From: Geoglobus acetivorans
GTDB taxonomy: Archaea > Halobacteriota > Archaeoglobi > Archaeoglobales > Archaeoglobaceae
Length of the DNA stretch: 64,000 bases
Assembly (NCBI RefSeq): GCF_000789255.1
Contig: NZ_CP009552.1
Location: 186,001-250,000, forward strand
Direction: 5' to 3'
Shown here: one piece after another, positions 36,678-45,740 of the stretch
Position numbering within the stretch: the first letter of the stretch is position 1
Layout: each line of letters begins with the position of its first letter
Notes under the pieces: generated by a model
Seen by the model: only the letters and a program-made list of their open reading frames with translations
The model's database searches: none
Told to the model about the DNA's origin: nothing
Translations under genes and position numbers: made by a program

Positions 36678-37688
36678 ATGAAAAGACGGGAGCTCCTGCT
36701 CAGATCAGGCATCTTGGCAACATCCATAATTCTGGGATGCTCAGAAGTAAAAGAGGAGGGTAATATGGAAATTTACGATGGGGAACCGAAAATAAATGGA
36801 GGAGAGCCGAAGGTTTACGTTATTAAGACTGATAACAGAAGAGAGGGAATTGAGAAACTCCTCAAATACTTCAAAATTGAAGAGCTTAAAGGAAAGACCG
36901 TGGCGATAAAGGCGAATTACAACAGCGACGACCCGTTTCCGGCATCCACGCATCCAGATACGCTTGATGCCATAGCCAAAGAGCTTGAAAGGGTTAACGC
37001 AAAAGCTGTGCTTGCAGAAAGAAGCGGAATGGGGAATACGGCAGCAGTTCTGAAAAACAGAGGAGTATTCGACATTCTGGCCAGACATGGATTCTCTGCC
37101 GTGGATCTTGAAGGGCATAATAGGTGGGTCAGAATTGAAGCAGAACACTGGAAAAGGGGCTTTTTAATGGCGGATATCTTCTACGAAAGCGACTGCGTTA
37201 TCCAGACGTGCTGCCTCAAAACCCACAGGTTTGGCGGACATTTCACGCTTTCACTCAAAAACAGCGTGGGAATGGTTGCAAGGCACGCTGAAGGTCACGA
37301 CTACATGAAAGAACTGCACACCTCAGAATACCAGAGGTACATGATAGCCGAGATAAACATTGGCTACAGTCCACATGTGGTCATACTGGACGCGGTACAG
37401 GGATTCTCAAAAGGTGGCCCAGAAAGCGGCGAAATCATAAATCCGGGAGTCATTCTTGCCGGAAATGATAGAGTTGCCGTTGATGCGGTCGGCGTCGCCA
37501 TCCTCAGACTGTTCGGCACAACGCCAGAAGTATCCAATGGCCCAATCTTCTCTCAGGATCAGATAAAACGGGCAGTTCAGCTCGGCCTCGGAGTGAGTGA
37601 GCCTGAGGAGATTGATGTTGTTCCTGTAAACGATGATGCAACTGAAATATGTTCAGAAATTTCCTCCGAACTTGTAAAAAGAAGTTGA
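36678..37688 (+). CDS. DUF362 protein with Tat-type lipoprotein signal
   Basis: 336 residues. The N-terminus KRRELLLRSGILATSIILGC combines a twin-arginine motif with a lipobox Cys at position 21, so the folded protein is probably exported and lipid-anchored outside. The DUF362 core follows: VAIKANYNSDDPFPAST, VLAERSGMGNT, CCLKTHRFGGHFTLSLKN and DAVQGFSKGGP. DUF362 proteins often carry or accompany ferredoxin domains; here a ferredoxin gene converges 15 bp away. Reaction unknown. Confidence 0.8.
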   Translation: MKRRELLLRSGILATSIILGCSEVKEEGNMEIYDGEPKINGGEPKVYVIKTDNRREGIEKLLKYFKIEELKGKTVAIKANYNSDDPFPASTHPDTLDAIAKELERVNAKAVLAERSGMGNTAAVLKNRGVFDILARHGFSAVDLEGHNRWVRIEAEHWKRGFLMADIFYESDCVIQTCCLKTHRFGGHFTLSLKNSVGMVARHAEGHDYMKELHTSEYQRYMIAEINIGYSPHVVILDAVQGFSKGGPESGEIINPGVILAGNDRVAVDAVGVAILRLFGTTPEVSNGPIFSQDQIKRAVQLGLGVSEPEEIDVVPVNDDATEICSEISSELVKRS

Positions 37689-37703
37689 AAACAAAATTAA
37701 GGG

Positions 37704-37886
37704 TTACCACTCCAGCGCTATTGCGTTGCTCGGGCAGACCCTTACACAGGCCCCGCATTCCATACACAAATCCTCGTTAACCTGCGCAACACTTCCATTA
37801 AGGAAAATGGCTCCACCTTTCTCTGAGCATACATCCACACATGTTCCGCATCCGGTGCATTTCGATCCGTCAATTACCGCTGGCAT
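37704..37886 (-). CDS. 2[4Fe-4S] ferredoxin
   Basis: 60 residues from ATG 37886. Two cluster motifs: CTGCGTCVDVC, whose fourth Cys is displaced or missing (the sequence continues SEKGG rather than P), and CMECGACVRVCP, with the usual proline. It carries low-potential electrons. The first motif has CxxCxxxxxC spacing with one extra residue between, so its cluster may be altered. Convergent with the DUF362 gene. Confidence 0.85.
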   Translation of the reverse strand: MPAVIDGSKCTGCGTCVDVCSEKGGAIFLNGSVAQVNEDLCMECGACVRVCPSNAIALEW

Positions 37887-37979
37887 ACACAAACCCCGAA
37901 CAACAGCCAGATAAATATCGGGGGGTTTTCCGGTTTTTACTCAAAACCTCACGCCCGAACGAAGGACCAAAAATCACAA

Positions 37980-38336
37980 CTACACGATCTCAAGGGATAT
38001 CTCTCTTCCGAGAGAATCGTAAGCTTTCCAGCAATGTTTGCAGTACGGGTAGTGGATGATTATGTGCACCTTTCCATAAGATGTGAACGTGGACAAGTCC
38101 TGACCTGATGGTCCGAAGCTCGAAGAGGGGTGGCTGTGGACGGTCCCGTAGATCCTCATGCCAAGGGGCAGAAAAGATGTGTCGAAACTTGCATAGTTCT
38201 CACCCTGCTGGAACGGGATGTACACGAACTCCTCAATAATGCCCTTTTTCCCAGTAAGAAGGGCAAAGAATTCATACGGATGATTGTTTTTGGCCATCTC
38301 TATAAGAGCCTCCAGCAGATCACGCCTTATTTTCAT
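37980..38336 (-). CDS. JAMM/MPN+ metalloprotease (AfJAMM ortholog)
   Basis: 118 residues. The JAMM zinc site is complete: GTVHSHPSSSFGPSGQD gives His-x-His and the distal Asp, with the catalytic Glu in YEFFALLTG. Sequence and length follow AfJAMM of A. fulgidus, the structural model for the proteasome-lid and COP9 deubiquitinases. In archaea the partners are SAMP-like ubiquitin-fold proteins. It overlaps hisC by 4 nt, downstream of it, an operon link with no obvious meaning. Confidence 0.92.
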   Translation of the reverse strand: MKIRRDLLEALIEMAKNNHPYEFFALLTGKKGIIEEFVYIPFQQGENYASFDTSFLPLGMRIYGTVHSHPSSSFGPSGQDLSTFTSYGKVHIIIHYPYCKHCWKAYDSLGREISLEIV

Positions 38337-39349
38337 GTGATCTCCTCCACAGCATTGAGAAATGCATCGTTCTCATGTTTTCTCCCAACACTGACCCTGA
38401 AGTGAGGACCTTCCAGACCCTCCAGCCCCGTCACATCTCTGACAAGAATCCCCCTTTCCATCAATCTGTCAGCAAGACCCCCAATCTCATGTCTCACAAG
38501 CAAAAAATTGGCCTGACTTTCATACACATAAAACATCTTTTCAAGCCTTTTTGCAATCCTGTCTCTCTCCAGAGCTATCAGCTCAGCTATTTTTCTGTAA
38601 TAGTCCACATGCTCCAGTGCGGCGATGGCGGCTTTGTATGCGAGAATCGATATCGAAAACGGATTCCTTATTTTTTCTATTGCTCTCGCAACATTTTCAT
38701 GTGCAATTGCGTAGCCAACTCTCATCCCTGCAAGCCCAAAAAACTTTGAAAAGCTTCTGATGACGATGAGGTTTTCATAATGGTCTATCAGATCAACCAT
38801 ACTCGTGCCAGCGAACTCAGAATACGCTTCATCAACCACCACGTAATCAAAGTTCTCAAGGTATTCCTCAATCACCTCCCTGCCAATGACGTTGCCTGTT
38901 GGATTATTGGGAGAACATAAAAATGCGAGCTTCCCCCTGTCATAACACCCATCCAGCCTGTATCCTTCAAAAACTTTCGTTACAACCTGTGCCTCCCTCA
39001 GCATTGAAAAAAGGGCATAGAGTGTGTATGATGGCATGGGAATGAAGACCCTGTCAAACGGCTCGATGAAAAGATCGGTAACGAGTCTGAGCAGATCAGA
39101 GGCTCCGTTAGAGATCGCAATATTTGAAGAATCAACACCAAGATATCCCGAAATCAGATATTTCAGCTTTTGGTAATAGGGGGACGGATAACGGTTTATC
39201 TCCATCACCGAGTTTTTCAGGATGCTGACCACCTCCTGGTGAGGCGGGTACGGATTTTCATTTGATGCAAGCTGGACAACTCTCCTGTCAAAATCTTCTG
39301 GAAACGGGCCCGGATCATACTCATTGATCAGGTTTACTACATATCGCAT
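38333..39349 (-). CDS. hisC: Histidinol-phosphate aminotransferase
   Basis: 338 residues, a fold-type I PLP enzyme of histidine synthesis. QLASNENPYPPH near the start, CSPNNPTGNVI, DEAYSEFAG and the PLP lysine in SFSKFFGLAGMRVGY, with a C-terminal Arg in HFRVSVG. Slightly shorter than bacterial HisC but normal for archaea. The JAMM gene follows with a 4-nt overlap. hisE lies elsewhere, at 63.8 kb, so his genes are scattered. Confidence 0.92.
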   Translation of the reverse strand: MRYVVNLINEYDPGPFPEDFDRRVVQLASNENPYPPHQEVVSILKNSVMEINRYPSPYYQKLKYLISGYLGVDSSNIAISNGASDLLRLVTDLFIEPFDRVFIPMPSYTLYALFSMLREAQVVTKVFEGYRLDGCYDRGKLAFLCSPNNPTGNVIGREVIEEYLENFDYVVVDEAYSEFAGTSMVDLIDHYENLIVIRSFSKFFGLAGMRVGYAIAHENVARAIEKIRNPFSISILAYKAAIAALEHVDYYRKIAELIALERDRIAKRLEKMFYVYESQANFLLVRHEIGGLADRLMERGILVRDVTGLEGLEGPHFRVSVGRKHENDAFLNAVEEIT

Positions 39350-39384
39350 GGTTTTTACTTGTACCGCTAAAATTTAACTTTTCC

Positions 39385-40434
39385 TCACACTTTCCAGCCG
39401 GAAAGCGTTATTTTTCTTTTAACTATCCGGTAAAGCACCTGCCTGGCCAGGGCAATAATAGCAATAGACATCCACATGGGCGAATATATGAAGTAGTAGA
39501 CAGGAAGATACCTGAAATCAATTCTGAACCCGGTTACTTTTGAAAGAACAATCATCAGAGCTGCCCAGACAGAGAAGGTTAGCAGAATAAGAATGAGATT
39601 CCTCAGAACATGGTACCCGTATAAAAGATACAGTACCAGAACAGACATCTTGCCGGAAATTACACCAAAGGAGGGCAGGATAAAAAACAGGAGCTTGAAC
39701 ATCACTCCATCGGGAATCGCAATGCCAAGAATCAGGGGCAGAATTGATGGAAAGAGAATCACGATTGCCGGAACCCACATTGCTGGTTTTCTGATGATTT
39801 CTCTGAAATTCTCCATCAGCACCTCAGCCCCACCCAAAGCCCATCTTTCCCTCTGAGAAAGCCAATCCCGGATGTTGTGGGGAGAGTCTGTCAAAGCAAA
39901 ACCATCAACTCCAAACCTGTAGCCAGAAATTCCAAACCTTATGCCGAGATCTGTATCCTCGTTGATTCTTCTCCTGAAGCCTCCCAGCTTTTTCAGAACC
40001 TCTTTTCTTATCCAGAACGCCGCACCATTGAATCCGAGGCAGATTCCAAGCCTGGCGGCAATCAAAGAGACCAGATACATGTTGAAATAATCTATATTCA
40101 CAAGTCTGCTGAGCCTTGAATCCAGGTCTACCTCCTTCTTGATTTCCAGGCCATCAAAGCTCTCGGGATTTCCCGGATTAATCAAAAGGGTATCCGAATC
40201 CAGAAAGAGCAGATATTCTCCCTCAGCCATTTCAACAGCATCGTTTAAAGCCTTCCATTTACCTCTTCTCTTATGAGATACCGTTGCTTTTAAACCGTAC
40301 CTTTCAATAATCTGCAATAACTCATCATCGGGCTCATCAACTGCCAGAATCACTTCAAAACCTTCAAGTCTCTCCAGATTCTCTTCCAGTTTTTCCGGAT
40401 GTTTGTATGCAGAGATTATTACAGTCCTTTTCAT
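39385..40434 (-). CDS. Membrane glycosyltransferase, family 2
   Basis: 349 residues from ATG 40434. GT-A fold: ISAYKHPEKLEENL, the nucleotide-sugar DSD motif in LFLDSDTLL, the acceptor acid in RINEDTDLG and QRERW, the signature of processive synthases such as hyaluronan and cellulose synthase. About four membrane segments follow (residues 215-340). It probably builds or extends a polysaccharide or glycolipid at the inner membrane face. Divergent from the glutamate synthase operon over 185 bp. Confidence 0.85.
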   Translation of the reverse strand: MKRTVIISAYKHPEKLEENLERLEGFEVILAVDEPDDELLQIIERYGLKATVSHKRRGKWKALNDAVEMAEGEYLLFLDSDTLLINPGNPESFDGLEIKKEVDLDSRLSRLVNIDYFNMYLVSLIAARLGICLGFNGAAFWIRKEVLKKLGGFRRRINEDTDLGIRFGISGYRFGVDGFALTDSPHNIRDWLSQRERWALGGAEVLMENFREIIRKPAMWVPAIVILFPSILPLILGIAIPDGVMFKLLFFILPSFGVISGKMSVLVLYLLYGYHVLRNLILILLTFSVWAALMIVLSKVTGFRIDFRYLPVYYFIYSPMWMSIAIIALARQVLYRIVKRKITLSGWKV

Positions 40435-40619
40435 GCAGCATCTCAAGTGTCTCCAGCAGGAGTATTAAAAAATTTCTTCCAGAAAATAATAAAAAATCGT
40501 TGAAATTTTTCAAATTCAAAAAGAAAAAATCTGTAGTGACAAGAATATATAGGAGTTCATTTGTATGCATATAATTCGCAACCTTTAAAAACTCACTGGC
40601 TTTCCAGAAAACGATCAGC

Positions 40620-41543
40620 ATGTGCGGAATAGTGGGTATTCTCTCAAGAAATAAAAAGGATGATCTCGGTTCACTGGTCATAGAAATGATGAAAAGACTT
40701 CAGCACAGAGGCAGGGATGGCGCTGGAGTCGCAATGTATGGTGGAATAAGCCTGGAAAAAGATCAGTACCTCATCAGAGCAGAAATACTCGGTGAAGACC
40801 TTGAAGAAAAGCAAAGCGCAATGGAAAAGATAGCCGACCTGGCAAACAGATACGGAAACGTCAGATCCATTCGTAATGTTGTTGAAAGTGAAGAATATTT
40901 CATAACCGACTTCCTCGTCGAGAGGGTCGATGATTTTCAGAAGGTGAGAAAGCTCGCACTGGAGATCCAGGGACTGAAGAACGTTGCTGTTCTTTCCGCA
41001 GGTAAATTTGAGATGTTCAAGGATGTTGGAACCATAGACGTGGTCGATTCGATATACAGTGTGTCTGAGAAGGGAGGAACTCATGCCATTGGCCACATAA
41101 GATTCTCAACAGAAAGTGGAGTTGACAGGTATCACGCTCACCCGTTTCAGAGCTTCCTCTACCCGGACATAACGGTCGTCCACAACGGCCAGATAACCAA
41201 TTACTGGAACACGAGACAGAGGCTTGAGGCGAAGGGACATTACTTTACAACAGACAATGACACTGAATGCATAGTGCATTACGTTGCAGACAAGCTCCTT
41301 GACGGATACAGCCTTGAAGAAGCTCTTGAAAACGCCGTGAAAGACCTCGATGGTCCGTTCGCATTCATAATAGCAACTCCAGACGAAATAGGCGTCGCCA
41401 AGGACAAGCTTGGATTGAGGCCCGCAATGGTCGCTGAAGGAGATGGAACCTATGCGATTTCAAGTGAGGAAGTCGCCCTTGAACCTCTGGGACTCGAAAC
41501 AGAGTATCTTGCCCCTGGAGAGTTTAGAGTTTACAGGAAGTGA
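40620..41543 (+). CDS. gltB: Glutamate synthase, glutaminase domain subunit
   Basis: 307 residues, equivalent to domain 1 of GltB. Cys2 is the nucleophile of the class II amidotransferase (MCGIVGI). HRGRDGAG, IGHIRFSTES and HNGQITNYW are the glutamine-binding motifs. It releases ammonia from glutamine for the synthase subunit. BRE/TATA (CAACCTTTAAAAA) lies about 30 nt upstream. First gene of a three-gene split glutamate synthase. Confidence 0.92.
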   Translation: MCGIVGILSRNKKDDLGSLVIEMMKRLQHRGRDGAGVAMYGGISLEKDQYLIRAEILGEDLEEKQSAMEKIADLANRYGNVRSIRNVVESEEYFITDFLVERVDDFQKVRKLALEIQGLKNVAVLSAGKFEMFKDVGTIDVVDSIYSVSEKGGTHAIGHIRFSTESGVDRYHAHPFQSFLYPDITVVHNGQITNYWNTRQRLEAKGHYFTTDNDTECIVHYVADKLLDGYSLEEALENAVKDLDGPFAFIIATPDEIGVAKDKLGLRPAMVAEGDGTYAISSEEVALEPLGLETEYLAPGEFRVYRK

Positions 41544-41548
41544 TCGAA

Positions 41549-42226
41549 ATGGAGATCGATTGCAACGGTTTGAGTGTTAGGGAGATTAACAGGCAGATTA
41601 AGGAGGCTGTCAAAAACGGAGAGAAAGAAATTGTTCTGCTGAATCCCGGAGCAAAACATTATCTCGCTGCAGGAGTTGTCGGAGATGTGGAGATACATGT
41701 AAAGGGCAGTGCTGGCTATTTTGCAGGAACGATGGTCCACGGCGTGAGAATGATCATCGAGAAGAATGCAGGATGGTTTGCGGGAGATAACATGACCGAC
41801 GGCTACATAGAGATAAAAGGGGCAGCCGGTGATGGTGTCGGTCAGGGAATTTACAATGGAACAATAGTCGTCAGGGGCAATGCCGGAGCGAGAACGGGGG
41901 AGATAATGAAGAACGGTACGATAATAATCGGCGGAAACAGCGACTTCATGACCGGACTGTACATGATGGGCGGAAAAATCGTGGTTCTCGGCAACATCAA
42001 GGGGATGGCAGGAGAAAGCATCGTGAGGGGTGCGATTTACGTTAAAGGTGATGTTGACAGTCTCGGAAAGAATGCGAAGCTGGTTGAAATAACTGAAGAA
42101 GACGAGGAATGGTTAAAAGATACTCTTAAGGCTCATGATTTTCCCGCATTCACCGAGAAATTCAGAAAAATTGTTCCGATTAAAAAGAGATTCGTGTATG
42201 GTAGCGCTCCATCGGAGGAGGGTTAA
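41549..42226 (+). CDS. gltB: Glutamate synthase, GXGXG domain subunit
   Basis: 225 residues from ATG 41549 (the frame is open from GTG 41540, which overlaps the previous stop). Right-handed beta helix of GXGXG repeats, for example GDGVGQGIYNG, GNAGARTGEIM and GNSDFMTGLYMMGG. It corresponds to the C-terminal domain of bacterial GltB and the FwdC/FmdC fold, a structural and interdomain element. It is followed immediately by the synthase subunit gene. Confidence 0.9.
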   Translation: MEIDCNGLSVREINRQIKEAVKNGEKEIVLLNPGAKHYLAAGVVGDVEIHVKGSAGYFAGTMVHGVRMIIEKNAGWFAGDNMTDGYIEIKGAAGDGVGQGIYNGTIVVRGNAGARTGEIMKNGTIIIGGNSDFMTGLYMMGGKIVVLGNIKGMAGESIVRGAIYVKGDVDSLGKNAKLVEITEEDEEWLKDTLKAHDFPAFTEKFRKIVPIKKRFVYGSAPSEEG

Positions 42227-43678
42227 ATGGTATTCGAAATCACGATTGATAGGGAAAGATGTATAAAATGTCTCAGATGCGTGAGGTACTGTCCTACCTC
42301 TACTCTGAGCTCTGAAGAGAGCAGAGATGAGAAGAAAGAGCCCGTTGTAAAAGACCAGACGGCATGCGTGGGATGTGGAAACTGTGTGGACGTGTGCCCC
42401 GCATCAGCAATTCAGGTTTCAGGAACGTCAGACCTCGAAGAAAGAGGAATGTGGAGCAGAAGCATAGTGCATGAGATCTGGAGAAAATCTGAAACCGGAG
42501 AATACCTGGTCAGAGGTACGGGAGCTACCAGACCGGTGCCCCACTTTGATGACCTTGTCCTTCTTCCCGCTCAGACTTCGAGGCCGCCCATAGACAAGTA
42601 CAGGGAGCCATGCGATACAAGGGTGGTACTGGGAGACAGATTTGCAGAGCAGCCCCTGATTCTCGAAACACCCATAATGGTTGCGGCAATGAGCTACGGC
42701 GCATTAAGTCTGGAAGCAAAGGTTGCAATCGCAAAGGGTACAGCAATGGCAGGAACCGCCACAAATACAGGAGAGGGGGGCATGCATCCCGAAGAGAGAA
42801 AGCATGCCAAGCTTCTTGTTGCACAGTATGCCAGCGGAAGATTTGGAGTTTCAAGCAGGTACCTGAACTCGGCAGATGCAATAGAGATCAAAATCGGCCA
42901 GGGTGCAAAGGCCGGAATGGGAGGGCATCTGCTTGGAGAGAAGGTCACAGAAGACATAGCAAAAATCAGAGGTATCCCCGTCGGAACCGACGCCCTTTCA
43001 CCTTCAAGACACATGGACATAATTGGCCCAGAAGATCTCGCAATGAAAATAGAGCAGCTCAGAGAGATAACTGACTGGAGAATACCAATAGCGGTTAAAT
43101 ATTCAGCAGGAAGAGTGGCTGATGACGTCAAGATTGCCGCAAAAGCAGGAGCAGACATAATCGTCGTGGATGGCATGCAGGGGGGTACAGGAGCCACGCC
43201 AGATGTGGTTGCAAACCACGCAGGAGTGCCAACAATAGCCGCAATAGTTCAGGCTGATGAAGCCTTGAGAGAAATTGGGCTTAGAGACGAGGTCAGCCTC
43301 GTGGCAGCAGGAGGAATAAGAACTGGAGCCGACGTTGCAAAGGCGCTGGCCCTTGGAGCAGATGCGGTTCAGATTGGTACCGGAGCACTGATCGCCATTG
43401 GATGCACAGTATGCAGACAGTGCCACAGGGGAATCTGTCCTAAGGGCATAGCTACACAGGACCCCAGACTGAGAAGGAGACTTGATCCGGAGAAGGGAGC
43501 AGTTAAGGTATACAACTACATAAAGGCCATGACAGAAGAACTGAAAATCCTGACACAGCAGGCTGGAAAGACAGACGTGAAGAATCTCGAAAAAGAAGAT
43601 TTGAGAGCCCTGGACATAAATACATCTGCCATAACAGGTGTTAAACTGGCTGGCCTGGAGAAACCGTTCAGATTCTGA
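42227..43678 (+). CDS. gltB: Glutamate synthase, FMN/iron-sulfur synthase subunit
   Basis: 483 residues. N-terminal ferredoxin domain with two clusters (CIKCLRCVRYCP, CVGCGNCVDVCP), then the FMN barrel: MAAMSYGALS, GTATNTGEGGMHPEE, DALSPSRHMD, DGMQGGTGATPDV and GADAVQIGTGAL, and a Cys set CTVCRQCHRGICP for a 3Fe-4S cluster. It makes glutamate from 2-oxoglutarate and ammonia. The extra ferredoxin part suggests that electrons come from ferredoxin or F420-type donors; no gltD is present. Confidence 0.94.
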   Translation: MVFEITIDRERCIKCLRCVRYCPTSTLSSEESRDEKKEPVVKDQTACVGCGNCVDVCPASAIQVSGTSDLEERGMWSRSIVHEIWRKSETGEYLVRGTGATRPVPHFDDLVLLPAQTSRPPIDKYREPCDTRVVLGDRFAEQPLILETPIMVAAMSYGALSLEAKVAIAKGTAMAGTATNTGEGGMHPEERKHAKLLVAQYASGRFGVSSRYLNSADAIEIKIGQGAKAGMGGHLLGEKVTEDIAKIRGIPVGTDALSPSRHMDIIGPEDLAMKIEQLREITDWRIPIAVKYSAGRVADDVKIAAKAGADIIVVDGMQGGTGATPDVVANHAGVPTIAAIVQADEALREIGLRDEVSLVAAGGIRTGADVAKALALGADAVQIGTGALIAIGCTVCRQCHRGICPKGIATQDPRLRRRLDPEKGAVKVYNYIKAMTEELKILTQQAGKTDVKNLEKEDLRALDINTSAITGVKLAGLEKPFRF

Positions 43679-43798
43679 AAGCACATTTTCTTTAAATTTT
43701 CAAAACATATTTTCCTGATTCTCCAGCTGCATAAACAGAGGCCCTCTCTCTAAAAAAGCTGGTGAAAAATTTTAATCTAATTCAAAGTTTTAGAAAAA

Positions 43799-43821
43799 TT
43801 TATATGCCAACTAACGGTTAG
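43799..43821 (+). promoter_or_regulatory. glnA promoter with adjacent palindrome
   Basis: TTTATATG (43799-43806) behind TAGAAAAA is a good BRE/TATA. Immediately downstream CTAACGGTTAG (43811-43821) is a perfect 5-1-5 palindrome placed between TATA and the expected start near 43828, the place for a repressor. No regulator gene adjoins it. The site does not match the methanogen NrpR operator. Confidence 0.5.
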
Positions 43822-43847
43822 CTGCTAAAAAACTTTAAGGTGGTCAA

Positions 43848-45293
43848 ATGGATGTGGAACAGGCAAAGAAAATTCTGCAAGAAAACGAGATAAAACAGGT
43901 ACTGTGTGCATTTGCAGACGTCAGAGGGTATCTGCAGACATTCAGCATTCCTGCAAGAAAGTTTATTGAAGGCGGAGCTTTTGAGGGCATCGGATTTGAT
44001 GGTTCATCAATAAGAGGTTTCAAATCAATCAACGAGAGCGACATGGTCTGGATACCAGACGTTTCAACCCTGAAGATTGTTCCGTGGGAAACCGACCCGG
44101 TTCAGAAAACAGCAATAATGTTCGGAGACGTTTATGAGGCCTGGGGCAGTGCGCAGAGCGACGCAGATCCGAGAGGATACGTTGCAAAGAGAATGGAAAA
44201 GAAGCTTGCAGACATGGGACTTTCAGCCATTTTCGGCCCCGAAATCGAGTTCTTCCTGTTTGAAAACGTTGATCCAACAAAGCTCATCTATGATCTCTGG
44301 GTGTCCCCCAACGGAGGGACGGGGGACAGCTGGGGGCCACCAAGGGTAATGCCCGAAAGCCCCGAGCTGGCGTCCGGGGGTTTCATAATAAGGCCTAAGG
44401 AGGGCTATTTCAGGCCCCCACCCGAGGACACAACCATCACATACAGAAACGAGCTTGTCGATATCCTTGAAAAACTCGACGTAATGGTTGAATACCACCA
44501 CCACGAGGTTGCAACTGCGGGACAGGTTGAGCTTGACTTCGAGCCAAAGACAATGGTGGATGTTGGTGATGCGTTCTACCTTTACAAGTTTGCCGCAAAG
44601 AACCTTGCCGCAATGTACGGAATGATCGCCACATTCATGCCGAAGCCTCTGTACCTGGACAACGCCAGCGGTATGCACGTCCACCAGAGCCTCTGGGAGG
44701 GTGAGCCGTTCAAGGGCAAGAACATATTCGCAGATCCTGACGACGAGTACATGCTCAGCCAGAAGGCCAGATACTACATCGGAGGTCTGCTTGAGCATGC
44801 AAAGGCACTCACAGCCCTGACGGCACCAACGGTGAACAGCTACAAGAGACTCGTGCCCGGATTTGAGGCACCGATTTACATCTGCTGGAGCCCGAGAAAC
44901 AGAAGTGCTCTGATAAGAGTGCCAATGTACCACAAGAAACCATCCGCAATCAGAGCCGAGTACAGAGGTGTTGACCCCAGCACCAACCCGTACCTATCAC
45001 TGCCCGCAATGGTCGCAGCGGGTCTCGATGGTATCAAGAAGAAGATTGAGCCTGGAGACCCGATAATGGAGGACGTTTATGAACTCAGCCCGGCAAGGAA
45101 GAGAGAACTTGGAATCGGAGAGCTTCCGACAACTCTGAGGGATGCGATCGATCACCTCGCAACCGACGAGGTTATCCAGGACGTCCTCGGTACACACATC
45201 TTCGATGCATTCATGGAAATCAAGATCGACGAGTGGAACCAGTACTGCCTGTACATAACTCCGTGGGAGTTCATGAAATACCTCGACATTTAA
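43848..45293 (+). CDS. glnA: Glutamine synthetase, type I
   Basis: 481 residues. It makes glutamine from glutamate, ammonia and ATP, feeding the glutamate synthase encoded just upstream. DGSSIRGF near residue 50, GPEIEFFLF (metal ligands), HHEVATAGQVELDF, NASGMHVHQSLW, NSYKRLVPGFEAP and RSALIRVP are all family motifs. The C-terminal region lacks the adenylylation Tyr context of bacterial GSI-beta, so it is GSI-alpha-like. AAGGTGGT precedes the ATG; own promoter and palindrome upstream. Confidence 0.95.
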   Translation: MDVEQAKKILQENEIKQVLCAFADVRGYLQTFSIPARKFIEGGAFEGIGFDGSSIRGFKSINESDMVWIPDVSTLKIVPWETDPVQKTAIMFGDVYEAWGSAQSDADPRGYVAKRMEKKLADMGLSAIFGPEIEFFLFENVDPTKLIYDLWVSPNGGTGDSWGPPRVMPESPELASGGFIIRPKEGYFRPPPEDTTITYRNELVDILEKLDVMVEYHHHEVATAGQVELDFEPKTMVDVGDAFYLYKFAAKNLAAMYGMIATFMPKPLYLDNASGMHVHQSLWEGEPFKGKNIFADPDDEYMLSQKARYYIGGLLEHAKALTALTAPTVNSYKRLVPGFEAPIYICWSPRNRSALIRVPMYHKKPSAIRAEYRGVDPSTNPYLSLPAMVAAGLDGIKKKIEPGDPIMEDVYELSPARKRELGIGELPTTLRDAIDHLATDEVIQDVLGTHIFDAFMEIKIDEWNQYCLYITPWEFMKYLDI

Positions 45294-45428
45294 TAAAATT
45301 TCAAAATTTTTTTCATTTGCATACTTAAGCGAAACAAAAGCAATTTTGCGAAATTTTTTGCTTAAAATCCATAAAATACCACAAATAATAAATAAGATCT
45401 TTTACAAATTAATACTGAGGTGATAGAG

Positions 45429-45740
45429 ATGGGTGTTCACAGAATTACGAGCGAGGCTGCCAAGTATTATGCCATGAGGGAAAGAATCCTTGGCAGCGGA
45501 ATCTCACTTCTCGGTGCAGCAAGCGAAAAAGTCCAGGAACTCGATAAGGATACTCTTGAAAAGCTGGGCGATGTTGCGGCCTTCCTTCTGCCACACAGCC
45601 CGGGATACGCGGGCAAGCTCACAGCAGTCATAGCAAGACTCTTCTGGGCTCTCGCCGGTGTAGAAGAGAAAGAATTTGAATTCATAGAGCTTGACGATCT
45701 TGAAAAAATGATAGAAGAACTCAAAGAAAAAATCAGCTAA
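45429..45740 (+). CDS. Small helical protein, unknown
   Basis: 103 residues from ATG 45429, which follows GAGGTGAT at good spacing. Predicted all-helical, with a hydrophobic stretch (AVIARLFWALAGV) and an acidic C-terminus (FIELDDLEKMIEELKEKIS). I do not recognise the family. It overlaps the convergent GalT-like gene by 8 nt. Separate from glnA by 135 bp of AT-rich DNA with T-runs suited to termination. Confidence 0.6.
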   Translation: MGVHRITSEAAKYYAMRERILGSGISLLGAASEKVQELDKDTLEKLGDVAAFLLPHSPGYAGKLTAVIARLFWALAGVEEKEFEFIELDDLEKMIEELKEKIS

